Assembly (NCBI GenBank): GCA_024640885.1
Contig: JAHEEC010000021.1
Coordinates: 1 to 53,096 of the forward strand
Direction: 5' to 3'
DNA from: Bacteroidota bacterium
GTDB lineage: Bacteria; Bacteroidota; Bacteroidia; Bacteroidales; GCA-2748055
DNA: 53,096 nt
Numbering within the stretch: position 1 is the stretch's first letter; each line of letters begins with the position of its first letter. Positions 27,430 through 37,546 of the stretch are shown here, piece after piece. Made by a program: the position numbers and the translations under genes. The notes under the pieces were generated by a model. That model did not search any database and was not told the DNA's origin. It saw only the letters and a program-made list of their open reading frames with translations.

Positions 27430-29070
27430 ATGATACAATGGGTTAAAAACAATGATGCCATCGGTACGGTGAACCGGGGTGTCCCATGTGAATCTGGGCT
27501 TTGTACCCTCTGCGATTCCTCCTGCAAAGGCAAATGTGAAACATGGCTCTCCTCATTGAAGGGAAGAAAACTGCTCTATCCAAGGAATTTTGGACAAACC
27601 ACATCAGGGGCCTGGCTGGTTTCATCTGTAGGAACCGGTTACCATTCCCTGAGGATCCAGGGTTACGCATACGGGGCCAAAGGAATTACCCCCCCCCTGA
27701 CCAACAACGCAGATGACTGCCTGTTTACTAACGCCCGGATTGACACTGAATTCGGGACGAAGGAAAAAACCGTGTGCCGGGTACCAATTATGACAGGGGC
27801 CCTCGGGTCGACTTTTATTGCCCGGAATTACTGGGAGTCATTCGCCGTGGGTTCAGCCCTCAGCGGCATCCCGATTGTAGTTGGCGAAAATGTAGTTGGA
27901 GTGGATAAGGAATCGGTCCTGAAAAATGGTAGAATTGAAAAAGCACCAGAACTTGACCGGAGGATTGAGACTTTTTTCAGGTATTATGACGGGCATGGAG
28001 CCATGATCGTCCAGATGAACGTGGAAGATACACGCAACGGGGTTGCGGAATATATCATCGACAAGTTTGGAAACAAAGTGATCATGGAACTCAAATGGGG
28101 ACAGGGTGCAAAGAATATCGGCGGTGAGATCCAGGTAAAGAGCATTGCCTATGCCAAGTTCCTGAAGGACCGTGGCTACCTGGTGGATCCCGATCCCTAC
28201 AATCCCATCGTGGAGGCTGGCTTTGAGGCAAGGGCCGTCAGCGCATTTGCCAGGCACAGCCGGCTGGGTGGCACCGAGTTGTCATCGGTCGACCAGGTGA
28301 GGGAGTCCTTTATGAGCAGCGTGGCGTACCTGAGGAAGCTGGGCTTTACAAGGATCACGCTCAAGACCGGTGCGTATGATATGGAAGCACTGGCCATGGC
28401 CATCCGGTTCTCGGCTGATGCCGAACTGGACCTGCTGACCATTGATGGGTCGGGCGGAGGAACAGGAATGAGCCCCTGGAACATGATGCAACACTGGGGA
28501 ATCCCTTCGGTCGCCCTTCATTCAAAAGCATATGAGTATTGCAGTATCCTTCAGGCAAAGGGGATCAGGCCGCCGGATCTCTCTTTTGCGGGAGGGTTTG
28601 CAAGGGAAGATCATATATTCAAGGCCATTGCGCTGGGTGCCCCATTCTCCAAACTGGTATGCATGGGCAGGGCTCCCATGATCCCCGGTTTTCTCGGCAG
28701 CAATATCGAGGGAGTATTCAAACCCGAGAAAAGGGCTCAACTTCACGGTCACTGGGAGTCTCTCCCTCCCTCTGTACTTGAGGCCGGAAAGTACCCGGAA
28801 GAGATCTTTTCAGGCTGGGAACCGGTGATGGAAAAGGTGGGAAGGGACGAGATGAAGAATATTCCATATGGTGCCATTGCCATGTATGCCTTCGCCGATA
28901 AGCTGGCATGCGGACTACAGCAATTCATGGCGGGGGCCCGGAAATTCAGCCTGGGTGAAATTTCCAGGGACGACCTGATCTCTGCCAATCGCGAAACGGA
29001 GGAGGTTACGGGGATAACATTTATGACTGATGCAAAAAACGAGGAAGCACTGAAAGTCCTCAACAGTTAA
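27430..29070 (+). CDS. FMN-binding glutamate synthase family protein
   Basis: A 546-residue stand-alone homologue of the FMN/synthase domain of glutamate synthase (GltB). It has the (beta/alpha)8 fold motifs LKTGAYDMEALAMAIRFSAD and TIDGSGGGTGMSPW and the FMN-phosphate site around GGFAREDHIFKAIALGA. Five cysteines near the start (C20, C25, C28, C32, C36) could hold an iron-sulfur cluster. The glutamine amidotransferase domain of true GltB is absent. The family's substrate is unsettled, so a glutamate synthase role is not assured. The preceding 195 bases hold no clear promoter match. It converges on an FtsX permease gene. Confidence 0.9.
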   Translation: MIQWVKNNDAIGTVNRGVPCESGLCTLCDSSCKGKCETWLSSLKGRKLLYPRNFGQTTSGAWLVSSVGTGYHSLRIQGYAYGAKGITPPLTNNADDCLFTNARIDTEFGTKEKTVCRVPIMTGALGSTFIARNYWESFAVGSALSGIPIVVGENVVGVDKESVLKNGRIEKAPELDRRIETFFRYYDGHGAMIVQMNVEDTRNGVAEYIIDKFGNKVIMELKWGQGAKNIGGEIQVKSIAYAKFLKDRGYLVDPDPYNPIVEAGFEARAVSAFARHSRLGGTELSSVDQVRESFMSSVAYLRKLGFTRITLKTGAYDMEALAMAIRFSADAELDLLTIDGSGGGTGMSPWNMMQHWGIPSVALHSKAYEYCSILQAKGIRPPDLSFAGGFAREDHIFKAIALGAPFSKLVCMGRAPMIPGFLGSNIEGVFKPEKRAQLHGHWESLPPSVLEAGKYPEEIFSGWEPVMEKVGRDEMKNIPYGAIAMYAFADKLACGLQQFMAGARKFSLGEISRDDLISANRETEEVTGITFMTDAKNEEALKVLNS

Positions 29071-29101
29071 TTCCCTGCTACAAATTCCCTGCAGATGGCC
29101 C

Positions 29102-31543
29102 CTACTCCATTCTCAGGCTCTCTGCCGGGTTTGCCGTAGCTGCCCTGTATGAGTGATAGCTCACCGTGAGCATTGCCATGATCAGTACGACCAGGGTCAC
29201 CAATGCCAGCACCAGGAAATACATTCCTGCGTGGAAATTGATGTGATAGGCGAACTTTTGCAACCAGGCCCTGACTCCAAAAAAGGCAGGAACCGAGAGC
29301 AGGGTACTGATGATCAGCAGGTATACCATTTCCTTCGAAAGCAACCTCATCACCACCTGTACAGAAGCACCCATGATCTTCCGGATCCCTATTTCACGCG
29401 TGCGCATGGCCGTGGTATATGAGATCAGACCGAGCAATCCAAGGCAGGTGATAAAGATCGAGAGGATGGAAAAGATCATCAGCAGTTTCCCGGTCTTTCT
29501 TTCCACATCAAAAAGCTTATTGAACTCTTCGTCCATCCAGGTATATTCGAAGGGGTGGTCAATGGTGAAATCCTGCCACCTGTTCTGTATGAAATCCACA
29601 GTTTCCGCCCTGTTTCCATCCCCCAGCCTTATGATCAGCTTGCCTTCATAGTTCCCGGGCATAAAATGGATTGCCATGGGTTTGATCTCATTCTGCATGG
29701 ATTCAAAATGAAAATCCCTGATCACACCGATGATTGGCATAAATTCATCGGGATTGCCTACCATGCTTGGCTGAACAAATCGCGTATTCAAAGGATCGCT
29801 TATCCCAAGTACCTTCAGGGCAGCTTCATTCACAACCACACCCGCCGAGTCAGAACCCATTTCCCTGCTGAAAAACCTGCCCTGTACCACTTCGAGGCCA
29901 AGTACCTTCTCGAAGTCATAGCTTGTGTTGTACATGGCCAGGGTCAGGACCTCGCTCCGGTCGTGTCCCTCCAGCCAGTGTGCATTTCCCCAGTAACCGC
30001 CCGAAGGTATATGCGTTGAATTGGCGGCGCTGAGTATGTTGGCGTGCTGGATCAGTTCCTCCTTGAATGGATCAATTTTCTGACCGAGCACGTCGGATCG
30101 GTTCACCACAAGCACATTTTCCCGCCTAAAGCCAGGATCCTTCTTTTGCATGTATACCAGCTGCCGGTTCACCGAGGCAGTGGCAATAAGGATCACGATG
30201 GTTACCGTGAACTGCATGATAATCAATACGTTCCTGAGAATACCCTTCCTGGATCCTGATGATATCCCCGGCCTGAGGACCGCTGTGGGTTTAAAGGATG
30301 CCAGCACAAAAGCCGGGTAACTTCCCGCAAGGATCCCGATGACAATGGCAAAAATCAGCAGGGATGGAATGACCCAGGAATGACTGAAAATGTTAAACCG
30401 GAGATTCATCTGGATCAGGTTGTTGTAGGAAGGCATAAGCAGCATCACCATGGCTACCGCAACCACAAGGGCAATAAGGCTCAGGACCACAGTTTCCGTC
30501 AGGAACTGAATGACCAGCTGTCTTTTTCTTGATCCCACTACTTTCCTGAGTCCCACTTCACGCGAACGCCTGGCAGACTGGGCCGTGGCCAGGTTCATAA
30601 AATTGATCCCTGCGATGACCAGGATCAGGATGGCCGCAAAAAGAAAAAGGTACACATAGAGTGCATTTCCTGGCGGCTGCAGATCGAAACGCAGGTCTGA
30701 ATTTAAATGGATATCCGCAAGCTTCATAATCCTGTATCCGTAAGAATTACCGGCTGCTTCAAACTGCTCCAGGTCTATGCCCATGGCCTGCTGCACGATA
30801 GGTCCCACATACTTGACCACCATATCATAGAGGCGGGCTTCGAATTCCTCAGGATCCGTACCATCAGCCAGTACGACATAGGTGTGATAGTTCTGATTCA
30901 CCCAGGAGGTGGGATGCCTGCTCTCCCCGAACGTACTCAGTGATCCGATCATTTTGCACTGGATATGGGAGTTTTCAGGAAAATCCTCCATGACGCCTGT
31001 AATGACCGAAACGTTGGTATCCTGTTCGATTTTCAGGGTGCGGCCCATGGGATCCTCGCTGCCAAAATATTTCCGGGCATACTCCTCCGACAGCACTATG
31101 CTTCGGGGATCTTTAAGGCAGGTGCGGGGATCGCCCCTGAGCAATTTGAAACTGAACACATTGAAGAAACTGGAATCCGCAAACAGGAATTCCTGATCTG
31201 TTTCGTTGAATACCCTCTCCCCGCTCCTCACCAGCCATCCGCCCATCTGTCTTACCCTGACTACATCTTCCACCTCGGGGTAGTCATTGATCATTGCTGC
31301 TGCCATGGGACCTGCAGTGACCGCGTCACGCATCTCTCCCGTAGGCATGCTCCCTGAGATCCATACCTTGTAGATCTGATGTGATTTTTCATGAAACCGG
31401 TCATAGGTAAGTTCGTTGACCACATAGAGAAGGATCAGGATGCTGCTGGCCAGGCCGATGGCCAGCCCGAAAATATTGATAGCTGCAAACCCCCTGTTTC
31501 TCCAGAGGTTTCGAAATGCGACAACGATATAGCTTCTTAGCAT
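29102..31543 (-). CDS. FtsX/MacB-type ABC transporter permease (copy 1)
   Basis: An 813-residue permease of the Bacteroidota-type double-FtsX class. It opens MLRSYIVVAFRNLWRNRGFA, has TM1 at about 18-40, a large periplasmic MacB-like domain and a three-TM FtsX unit (about 285-425). A second periplasmic domain and a final three-TM FtsX unit follow. The coupling segment reads MRTREIGIRKIMGAS. Such permeases act with a LolD/MacB-type ATPase in efflux, lipoprotein transport or mechanotransmission, but no ATPase or membrane-fusion gene is nearby. It is divergent from the nitrilase gene. Confidence 0.9.
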   Translation of the reverse strand: MLRSYIVVAFRNLWRNRGFAAINIFGLAIGLASSILILLYVVNELTYDRFHEKSHQIYKVWISGSMPTGEMRDAVTAGPMAAAMINDYPEVEDVVRVRQMGGWLVRSGERVFNETDQEFLFADSSFFNVFSFKLLRGDPRTCLKDPRSIVLSEEYARKYFGSEDPMGRTLKIEQDTNVSVITGVMEDFPENSHIQCKMIGSLSTFGESRHPTSWVNQNYHTYVVLADGTDPEEFEARLYDMVVKYVGPIVQQAMGIDLEQFEAAGNSYGYRIMKLADIHLNSDLRFDLQPPGNALYVYLFLFAAILILVIAGINFMNLATAQSARRSREVGLRKVVGSRKRQLVIQFLTETVVLSLIALVVAVAMVMLLMPSYNNLIQMNLRFNIFSHSWVIPSLLIFAIVIGILAGSYPAFVLASFKPTAVLRPGISSGSRKGILRNVLIIMQFTVTIVILIATASVNRQLVYMQKKDPGFRRENVLVVNRSDVLGQKIDPFKEELIQHANILSAANSTHIPSGGYWGNAHWLEGHDRSEVLTLAMYNTSYDFEKVLGLEVVQGRFFSREMGSDSAGVVVNEAALKVLGISDPLNTRFVQPSMVGNPDEFMPIIGVIRDFHFESMQNEIKPMAIHFMPGNYEGKLIIRLGDGNRAETVDFIQNRWQDFTIDHPFEYTWMDEEFNKLFDVERKTGKLLMIFSILSIFITCLGLLGLISYTTAMRTREIGIRKIMGASVQVVMRLLSKEMVYLLIISTLLSVPAFFGVRAWLQKFAYHINFHAGMYFLVLALVTLVVLIMAMLTVSYHSYRAATANPAESLRME

Positions 31544-31669
31544 GACTGGTTGGTTTTTCTTAATTTAGATGCGGTAGCAAATAAGTACTGACCTTTCCAT
31601 TAGACATCCGGAAGGGTCAGGTTCATACAATTTACTGAATTAATTATTATTAAAATAAAGACTACTGTG

Positions 31670-32617
31670 ATGGGGAAATGTTACACAAGATCTCATTCGC
31701 CCAATTTATTCCTCCTTTTCGTGCTGTTTTTCATCGCTGGACCCCTGTGCTGCCAGCCGACGGATCTCATTGCGGATCTGGGAAGGATCCGGGTGGCCTC
31801 GTGCCAGTTCCCGGTGTCAGCGAATATTGGCGAGAATGCACGATGGATCATTGAACAGATGGAGATCGCCCATGATTCAGGGGCGCAAGTGGTGCATTTT
31901 CCGGAATGTGCCTTATCGGGTTATCCGGGGGTGGATCTAAAATCATTGGAGGATTTTGACTGGAATGATTTGCAAAACCGGTCTGATTCCATCATGGAGC
32001 GGGCCAAAGAATTGAAACTGTGGGTAATTCTGGGTTCCATCCATCCCCTCGGTGAAGGATTCAAACCCATGAATAGCCTGTATGTGATTGACCCTTCGGG
32101 CAGGATCGTGGATCGGTATGACAAACGTTTCTGCACAACCGGGGACCTGGAGTATTTTTCTGCAGGGGATCATTTCTCGGTGATCGATATCTGCGGGATC
32201 AGGTGCGGCCTGCTGATCTGTTTCGATGTGAGATTTCCGGAACTCTACAGGGAATACAAGAAACTCGATGTGGATGTGATCTTTCAATCCTTTTATAACG
32301 CCCGTCAGAAACCGGGAGGGATTCATCCCAGGATCATGCCTCTAACCTCACAGGCCAGGGCTGCGACCAATCATATATACATGTGCCTGTCCAATTCATC
32401 CTCCCCCAGCAGCTGGCCGTGTCACCTGATCACACCGGATGGATTGATCCGGCACAGGTTGGAGCCTGACTATCCCGGTGTGCTGATCTCTCAGATTGAC
32501 CTGTCGGAGGATTATTATGATGCCAGCAGGGATTTTCGAGAGGATGCCTTGAACGGCAAGCTTTCTTCAGAGGATCCCCCTGTGCACCCGAGGAATTCGG
32601 ACAGGACAACCCTCTAA
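31670..32617 (+). CDS. exported carbon-nitrogen hydrolase (nitrilase superfamily)
   Basis: A nitrilase-fold amidase of 315 residues with the Glu-Lys-Cys triad complete: E79 in FPECALSGYPG, K152 in YDKRFC and C184 in LLICFDVRFPE. The start has a hydrophobic leader (LFLLFVLFFIAGPLCC), so the enzyme is exported, possibly as a lipoprotein. Most members of this superfamily are cytoplasmic. The reaction is hydrolysis of a non-peptide C-N bond, with substrate unknown. I use the ATG at 31670; a GTG sits one codon earlier. It is the only plus-strand gene among three permease genes. Confidence 0.9.
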   Translation: MGKCYTRSHSPNLFLLFVLFFIAGPLCCQPTDLIADLGRIRVASCQFPVSANIGENARWIIEQMEIAHDSGAQVVHFPECALSGYPGVDLKSLEDFDWNDLQNRSDSIMERAKELKLWVILGSIHPLGEGFKPMNSLYVIDPSGRIVDRYDKRFCTTGDLEYFSAGDHFSVIDICGIRCGLLICFDVRFPELYREYKKLDVDVIFQSFYNARQKPGGIHPRIMPLTSQARAATNHIYMCLSNSSSPSSWPCHLITPDGLIRHRLEPDYPGVLISQIDLSEDYYDASRDFREDALNGKLSSEDPPVHPRNSDRTTL

Positions 32618-32644
32618 TCAATCCTCGCCGGCAATCCGGAGAAA

Positions 32645-35017
32645 CTATTCGTACCTCAGGCAACTTGCGGGATTCTGTGATGCCGCCTGGTAGATCTTCC
32701 CGGCAATGGTCAACATGGTCACCGAGAAGATGATAATGACAGAGTAGATGAATATGGCCGGAGTGAAATCCAGGTAATGGTCCCAGATACTCTCCAGCAT
32801 GAGTTTTGACAGATAATATCCCCCGATGCATCCCAGTACACATGAGATGGCCAGGTTGATCAGGAAAGCTTTGCTGAGGACCTTAAAAATATGATGGATC
32901 AACGCCCCCATCACTTTCCGAATGCCAATTTCCTTGGTTCTGTTCAGGATGCTGAGCGAGACCAGGGTATAGAGGCCGGTCATGGAAAGGATGGTGGCCA
33001 CGATGGCCAGGAAAATGTAGACCTGTTTGATGCTCCGGTTAATGCTTTTCTCCTCCTCCAGGGTATCTTCCTGGTACATTCCCGTAAACGGATAATTTGG
33101 AAAAGACTTCACCCACGTCTCCCTGAGGAATTCAAGAACTTCCGGAAGGTCCTGGGGGTCGGCCCGGACAGCCATGGAATAGTAACGATCTTGTGAAGGC
33201 AACTTGATCAGGGTCGGATCGATCTTGGCCCACATTCCATTGCTGAAGAAATCATTCACTACACCGATCACCGTATACTGGATGGTATCATTCATTCTTA
33301 CCTGTTTACCCACCGGCTCCTCCCAACCGAAAACCTCCACCATCATTCGATTCACCACAATGGACACCCCGCGGTCCGCATCCTCCCTTCCCGGATCAAA
33401 GATCCTTCCATCCAGCACATCGAGACCCATGGTTTGGAGGTAGGAGGGCCCCACATCCATCACATTGACTTCCAGTTTTTTATTTTCATCCTCGATGGAC
33501 CGGCGGTATAAACCAAAGCCGATATGTTCCTGGGTCCCGGCTGCCTCTATAATCTTGGGGTTCTGGATGATGCTCTCATAATATGAATTAAAGTGCTGTG
33601 CCTGTATGGGCACCACGATCAATTCATCCCGGGCATAACCCAGGTCAGCGGTTTCCTGGTAAATGGCGTTCATGGAGAAAATGATCCCCGAAACGATGGA
33701 TAAAACGGAAATGGTGAACTGGAATCCCAGCAGTATTTTTGCCAGGGGGCCGCCTGCACCAAGCCTGTTCCTGCCCTGAAAAATTATGAGCGGCCTGAAT
33801 GAGCTGATATACAGTGCAGGGTATGCACCGGCCAGGAATCCGGTCACAAGCAGCAACAGGATCAGGAACACCCAGAAACTCCAGTGCCCGGAAAAAGTCA
33901 TTCTGATGGTCATATATTCCCAGAGGCTGCTGTAGGCAGGCACCAGGAAACTGGCTACCAGGATCCCTACAAGGAGGGCCAGGAAACAGATGATATAATT
34001 TTCGATGAGGAACTGTGTCAATAGTTGACGCCGCTCTCCTCCTGCCAATTTTCGGATCCCTATCTCCATCAGTCTCTTTCCTGCTGAAGCGATGGCCGTA
34101 TTGGCAAAATTGAAACAGGCGATCAGAAGCACCAGAAGGGCCATGATTAAAGGGGCCAGCACCGCTGCCGGGTGCAATCCCGGGAACATTGCACTGTTCC
34201 AGATATCCCTTGAATTGTCAGACATCTCCTTGAGAGGCACAATGTGAAAACCTGTAATTTTGAAACTTTCGTTTGCTTTGTTCTGGGCAGGGATATATTG
34301 TTCCAGCCCATTCATTACAGCCGGAAGTGAGGATGCGTCCGGAACCTGGATAAACAGCGCCCTGACGAACAGGTTCCACTCTGTATCATCCACGTTCCAC
34401 ATGGTCAGGAAGTTCTCAATATGGGTCAGTACATCGATCCTGAAACTGGAATTCTGTGGCAGATCCCTGAAAACACCTCCAATGGTATAGGTATATTCAT
34501 CGTTGTTGTCGTTGAATACCGAAACTGATTTTCCAATGGCCTCATCCGCTCCAAACAACACGTGTGCCATATCCTCTGAGATAAGCACATTATTAGGATT
34601 TTGCAGGGCTTCTTTATTTCCAGAGATCATGTAAAATGTAAAGATATCCAGGAACTCAGGATCCACATAGGAGATTTGCCGGTTGAAATTTTCATTTCCT
34701 ACCTTTACCGGTGAATAGGAACGCATAAGCCTGGCCGATTTTAATACTGCCGGAATATCTTTCCTGATCTCCAATCCGAGGGGTGAGGGTATCGAACCAT
34801 ACTCCTGTTCACGGTCCTCCATATCGCGGTACGAATTCACCCTGTATATCTCCCTGAAATTTTCGTGCCAGCGGTCAAACTCAAATCCGAACATGTGATT
34901 GAAGTATGCCACTATGCAAATGGAAAGGGCCAGGCCCAATCCGAGTACGTTAATAATGGCGAATACCCTGTTTTTATTCAGGTTACGAAAGGTAACAAGC
35001 AGGTAATTTCTGATCAT
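32645..35017 (-). CDS. FtsX/MacB-type ABC transporter permease (copy 2)
   Basis: A 790-residue paralogue with the same plan: MIRNYLLVTFRNLNKNRVFA, TM1 at about 20-40, periplasmic domain, FtsX unit with MEIGIRKLAGGERR, second periplasmic domain and final FtsX unit with KEIGIRKVMGALIH. It is the most divergent of the three; for example, its second periplasmic domain reads KKLEVNVMDVGPSY. It begins 8 bases after the stop of copy 3 and converges on the nitrilase gene. Copies 2 and 3 together could form a heterodimeric permease. Confidence 0.9.
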   Translation of the reverse strand: MIRNYLLVTFRNLNKNRVFAIINVLGLGLALSICIVAYFNHMFGFEFDRWHENFREIYRVNSYRDMEDREQEYGSIPSPLGLEIRKDIPAVLKSARLMRSYSPVKVGNENFNRQISYVDPEFLDIFTFYMISGNKEALQNPNNVLISEDMAHVLFGADEAIGKSVSVFNDNNDEYTYTIGGVFRDLPQNSSFRIDVLTHIENFLTMWNVDDTEWNLFVRALFIQVPDASSLPAVMNGLEQYIPAQNKANESFKITGFHIVPLKEMSDNSRDIWNSAMFPGLHPAAVLAPLIMALLVLLIACFNFANTAIASAGKRLMEIGIRKLAGGERRQLLTQFLIENYIICFLALLVGILVASFLVPAYSSLWEYMTIRMTFSGHWSFWVFLILLLLVTGFLAGAYPALYISSFRPLIIFQGRNRLGAGGPLAKILLGFQFTISVLSIVSGIIFSMNAIYQETADLGYARDELIVVPIQAQHFNSYYESIIQNPKIIEAAGTQEHIGFGLYRRSIEDENKKLEVNVMDVGPSYLQTMGLDVLDGRIFDPGREDADRGVSIVVNRMMVEVFGWEEPVGKQVRMNDTIQYTVIGVVNDFFSNGMWAKIDPTLIKLPSQDRYYSMAVRADPQDLPEVLEFLRETWVKSFPNYPFTGMYQEDTLEEEKSINRSIKQVYIFLAIVATILSMTGLYTLVSLSILNRTKEIGIRKVMGALIHHIFKVLSKAFLINLAISCVLGCIGGYYLSKLMLESIWDHYLDFTPAIFIYSVIIIFSVTMLTIAGKIYQAASQNPASCLRYE

Positions 35018-35025
35018 AGCCTTGG

Positions 35026-37446
35026 TTATTCATACCTTAAGGAGCGCACGGGATTGGTCGATGCTGTCTGATAAACGCGGAGCAACACCGTAAGGGCAGC
35101 AATGAGAAAAGCCAGAAGGGTGCTTACCAGGAATGTCCCGGCCTCCAGGTTCACCCGCGCCGGGTAATCCTGCAACCAGTCCCTCATAAAGATATAGCCA
35201 AGGGGCCAGGCCAGCAGGGTTGCAAAGAGGATCAGCCACACGAATTCCCTTGACAACGTGAACAATACACTGCCAATGGATGCACCCATGGCTTTGCGGA
35301 TACCCACCTCTTTGGTTCGCTGAGCGGCTGAAAAAGAGGCCAGCCCCAACAGGCCCAGGGCAGCAATAAAAATAGCCAGGATCGAAAAGATACTGAACAC
35401 TGTGGCGGTCTTCTCTTCATTCTGGTATAGCTCGGCAAGATCGTCACCCAGGAAGGTCATATGAATGGGTTGCTCCTCATCAAATGAGTTCCATGTGGCC
35501 TCTATGTAGGCCAGCGCAGAAAGAGCCTGGTTTCCATCGATCCTGACCGAAATCTGGTAGGGGGTAAATCTTGCGAATTCGATCACCAGGGGCCTGATCT
35601 CCTGGTGGAGGGATTGGAAATTGAAATCCTTCACCACGCCGATGATCGGACGGGCGGCAGGCTCTCCTTCGTTAAATGAATTGTAGAGTCTATTATTCAG
35701 TGGCTCGTCAAATCCCAGGGCCCTTGCAGCTGATTCATTGACTATCAGCGCAAAGGAGTCGGTGGGATTATCTTCCTGGAACCACCTTCCCTCCAGGAGT
35801 TCCAGCTTATAGGTCTGCGCAAAATACCAGTCCGTATAGATGTTATTGATGGCGTGGGTTTCATCAGGACCCGCACCTTCAGGGAGGAACGCATTATCTC
35901 CAATCATCCCGCCCGGAACTGCACTGGATCCGCTTACATGCGTGATGGCCGGATTTCTCAAAAGCTCCTGCCTGAAAGCATTCTGCTGATCACCAAGCAC
36001 ATCTGCCCTGTCTATCACCACCATGTTCTCTTTCTCAAACCCGAGGTCTTTCACCTGAATATACATCATCTGCCTGTTGACCACGAAGGTACAGATAAAC
36101 AGCACGATGGTCACCATGAATTGGAAAGTCACCAGGATGCGCCTCAGGTAGGAACCCCTGATCCCTCTCATTGCACCGCTTTTCAACACATCTACCGGTT
36201 TGAATGAGGAGAGGAAAAATGCCGGGTAACTTCCTGCTGCAAATCCAACGAAAATCCCTATGATCAGGATCCCGGCAACCAGGCGCAATGGCCCTATGGA
36301 GCCAAGATCAAGCTGCTTTCCGGCCAGGTTGTTAAAGGCGGGGATGAAGAGCTCTACAAGGACAACGGCCAGGATCAGGGAGCATATGGTGATCAGGAAC
36401 GATTCTGTCAGGAATTGCCAGATCAATCTCCGTTTCCCGGCGCCTGCCACTTTTCTGATCCCGACCTCGGTGGCTCGTTTGGAAGCACTTGCCGTGGCAA
36501 GATTCATGAAATTGATAGAGGCAATGATGATCAGGAAGAGTGCGATTACCGAAAAGATGATCACCGAAGTTTTGCTCCCGCCCGGATTGATCTCAAACTG
36601 AAGGTCTGAATCAAGGTGTATCGCGCTCAGTGGTTGAAGATAATAGCCATAACTATTCCCTGAGCTGTGGAATTCTTCTAATGTCAGTCCGAGCAATTCC
36701 TCCAGCTGGGGGCCCATATGCGTTTCCAGCAGTGCCGGAAACTTGGATTCCAGCTCACCGGGATCAAATCCATCCTGGAGCAGCAGGTATGTATAGTTGT
36801 TGTTCCCGAGCCAGAAAGGGACATCCGCAATATAGACGGAAGTGATGGAGGCCAGCATGTTGAACCTGAAATGAGAGTTTTCCGGGAACTCCTTAACCAC
36901 CCCGGTCACCTCGAAACCCGTCTCCACCTGCCCCACCCTCAGCATTTTACCGATTGGATCCTCTTTCCCGAAATATTTATTTGCCACTTCCTCGGTAAGG
37001 ACCACCGTGTTGGGCCTGTTCAGCATATTGACAGGATCACCGACCACGGCAGGTGCCGTAAATACATTAAAAAAGTTTGAATCCACATAGAAGAAATTTT
37101 CCTCAATGAAGACCCGGTCATCATACCTTACGATGGGTTCCCTTTCGAAAGTATATATCCGCGTAAAATCCTCCACCTCGGGAAAATCGCTCTTCAGTGT
37201 GGCACCCATGGGGGCATTGGAAAGCGCCGCTTCCATTTCATTATCCTGGATCTTCCCCCGGATACAGATCCTGTAAATGTTGCTGAAATGTGCATTGTGC
37301 CGGTCGAAGCCCAGTTCATCAACCACAAAAAGCAAAATAATGATGGAACTTGCTATTCCTGTGGCCAATCCCAGCAGGTTGATCAGGGTATAACCTTTAT
37401 TTCTCCAGGCATTGCGGAGCGCGATCAGAATGAAATTTTTTACCAT
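35026..37446 (-). CDS. FtsX/MacB-type ABC transporter permease (copy 3)
   Basis: An 806-residue paralogue closely resembling copy 1. Both share VVDELGFDR/VVNELTYDR-type starts, NFMNLATASASKRATEVGIR-like coupling helices and the end motif TASTNPVRSLRYE. It is the first gene of a two-permease unit with copy 2. As in the others, two FtsX units flank a second periplasmic domain, and the conserved KEVGIRKAMGAS lies near residue 675. No ATPase is encoded in the window. Confidence 0.9.
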   Translation of the reverse strand: MVKNFILIALRNAWRNKGYTLINLLGLATGIASSIIILLFVVDELGFDRHNAHFSNIYRICIRGKIQDNEMEAALSNAPMGATLKSDFPEVEDFTRIYTFEREPIVRYDDRVFIEENFFYVDSNFFNVFTAPAVVGDPVNMLNRPNTVVLTEEVANKYFGKEDPIGKMLRVGQVETGFEVTGVVKEFPENSHFRFNMLASITSVYIADVPFWLGNNNYTYLLLQDGFDPGELESKFPALLETHMGPQLEELLGLTLEEFHSSGNSYGYYLQPLSAIHLDSDLQFEINPGGSKTSVIIFSVIALFLIIIASINFMNLATASASKRATEVGIRKVAGAGKRRLIWQFLTESFLITICSLILAVVLVELFIPAFNNLAGKQLDLGSIGPLRLVAGILIIGIFVGFAAGSYPAFFLSSFKPVDVLKSGAMRGIRGSYLRRILVTFQFMVTIVLFICTFVVNRQMMYIQVKDLGFEKENMVVIDRADVLGDQQNAFRQELLRNPAITHVSGSSAVPGGMIGDNAFLPEGAGPDETHAINNIYTDWYFAQTYKLELLEGRWFQEDNPTDSFALIVNESAARALGFDEPLNNRLYNSFNEGEPAARPIIGVVKDFNFQSLHQEIRPLVIEFARFTPYQISVRIDGNQALSALAYIEATWNSFDEEQPIHMTFLGDDLAELYQNEEKTATVFSIFSILAIFIAALGLLGLASFSAAQRTKEVGIRKAMGASIGSVLFTLSREFVWLILFATLLAWPLGYIFMRDWLQDYPARVNLEAGTFLVSTLLAFLIAALTVLLRVYQTASTNPVRSLRYE

Positions 37447-37546
37447 GACAGCTCAAAGTATGAACGGGCTATCCTCTCCAGGTAAGTGGTAATTCGGGAA
37501 ATGTTCCTAAATTGTCTGCACAATATATATAAAATTATCAATCGAA

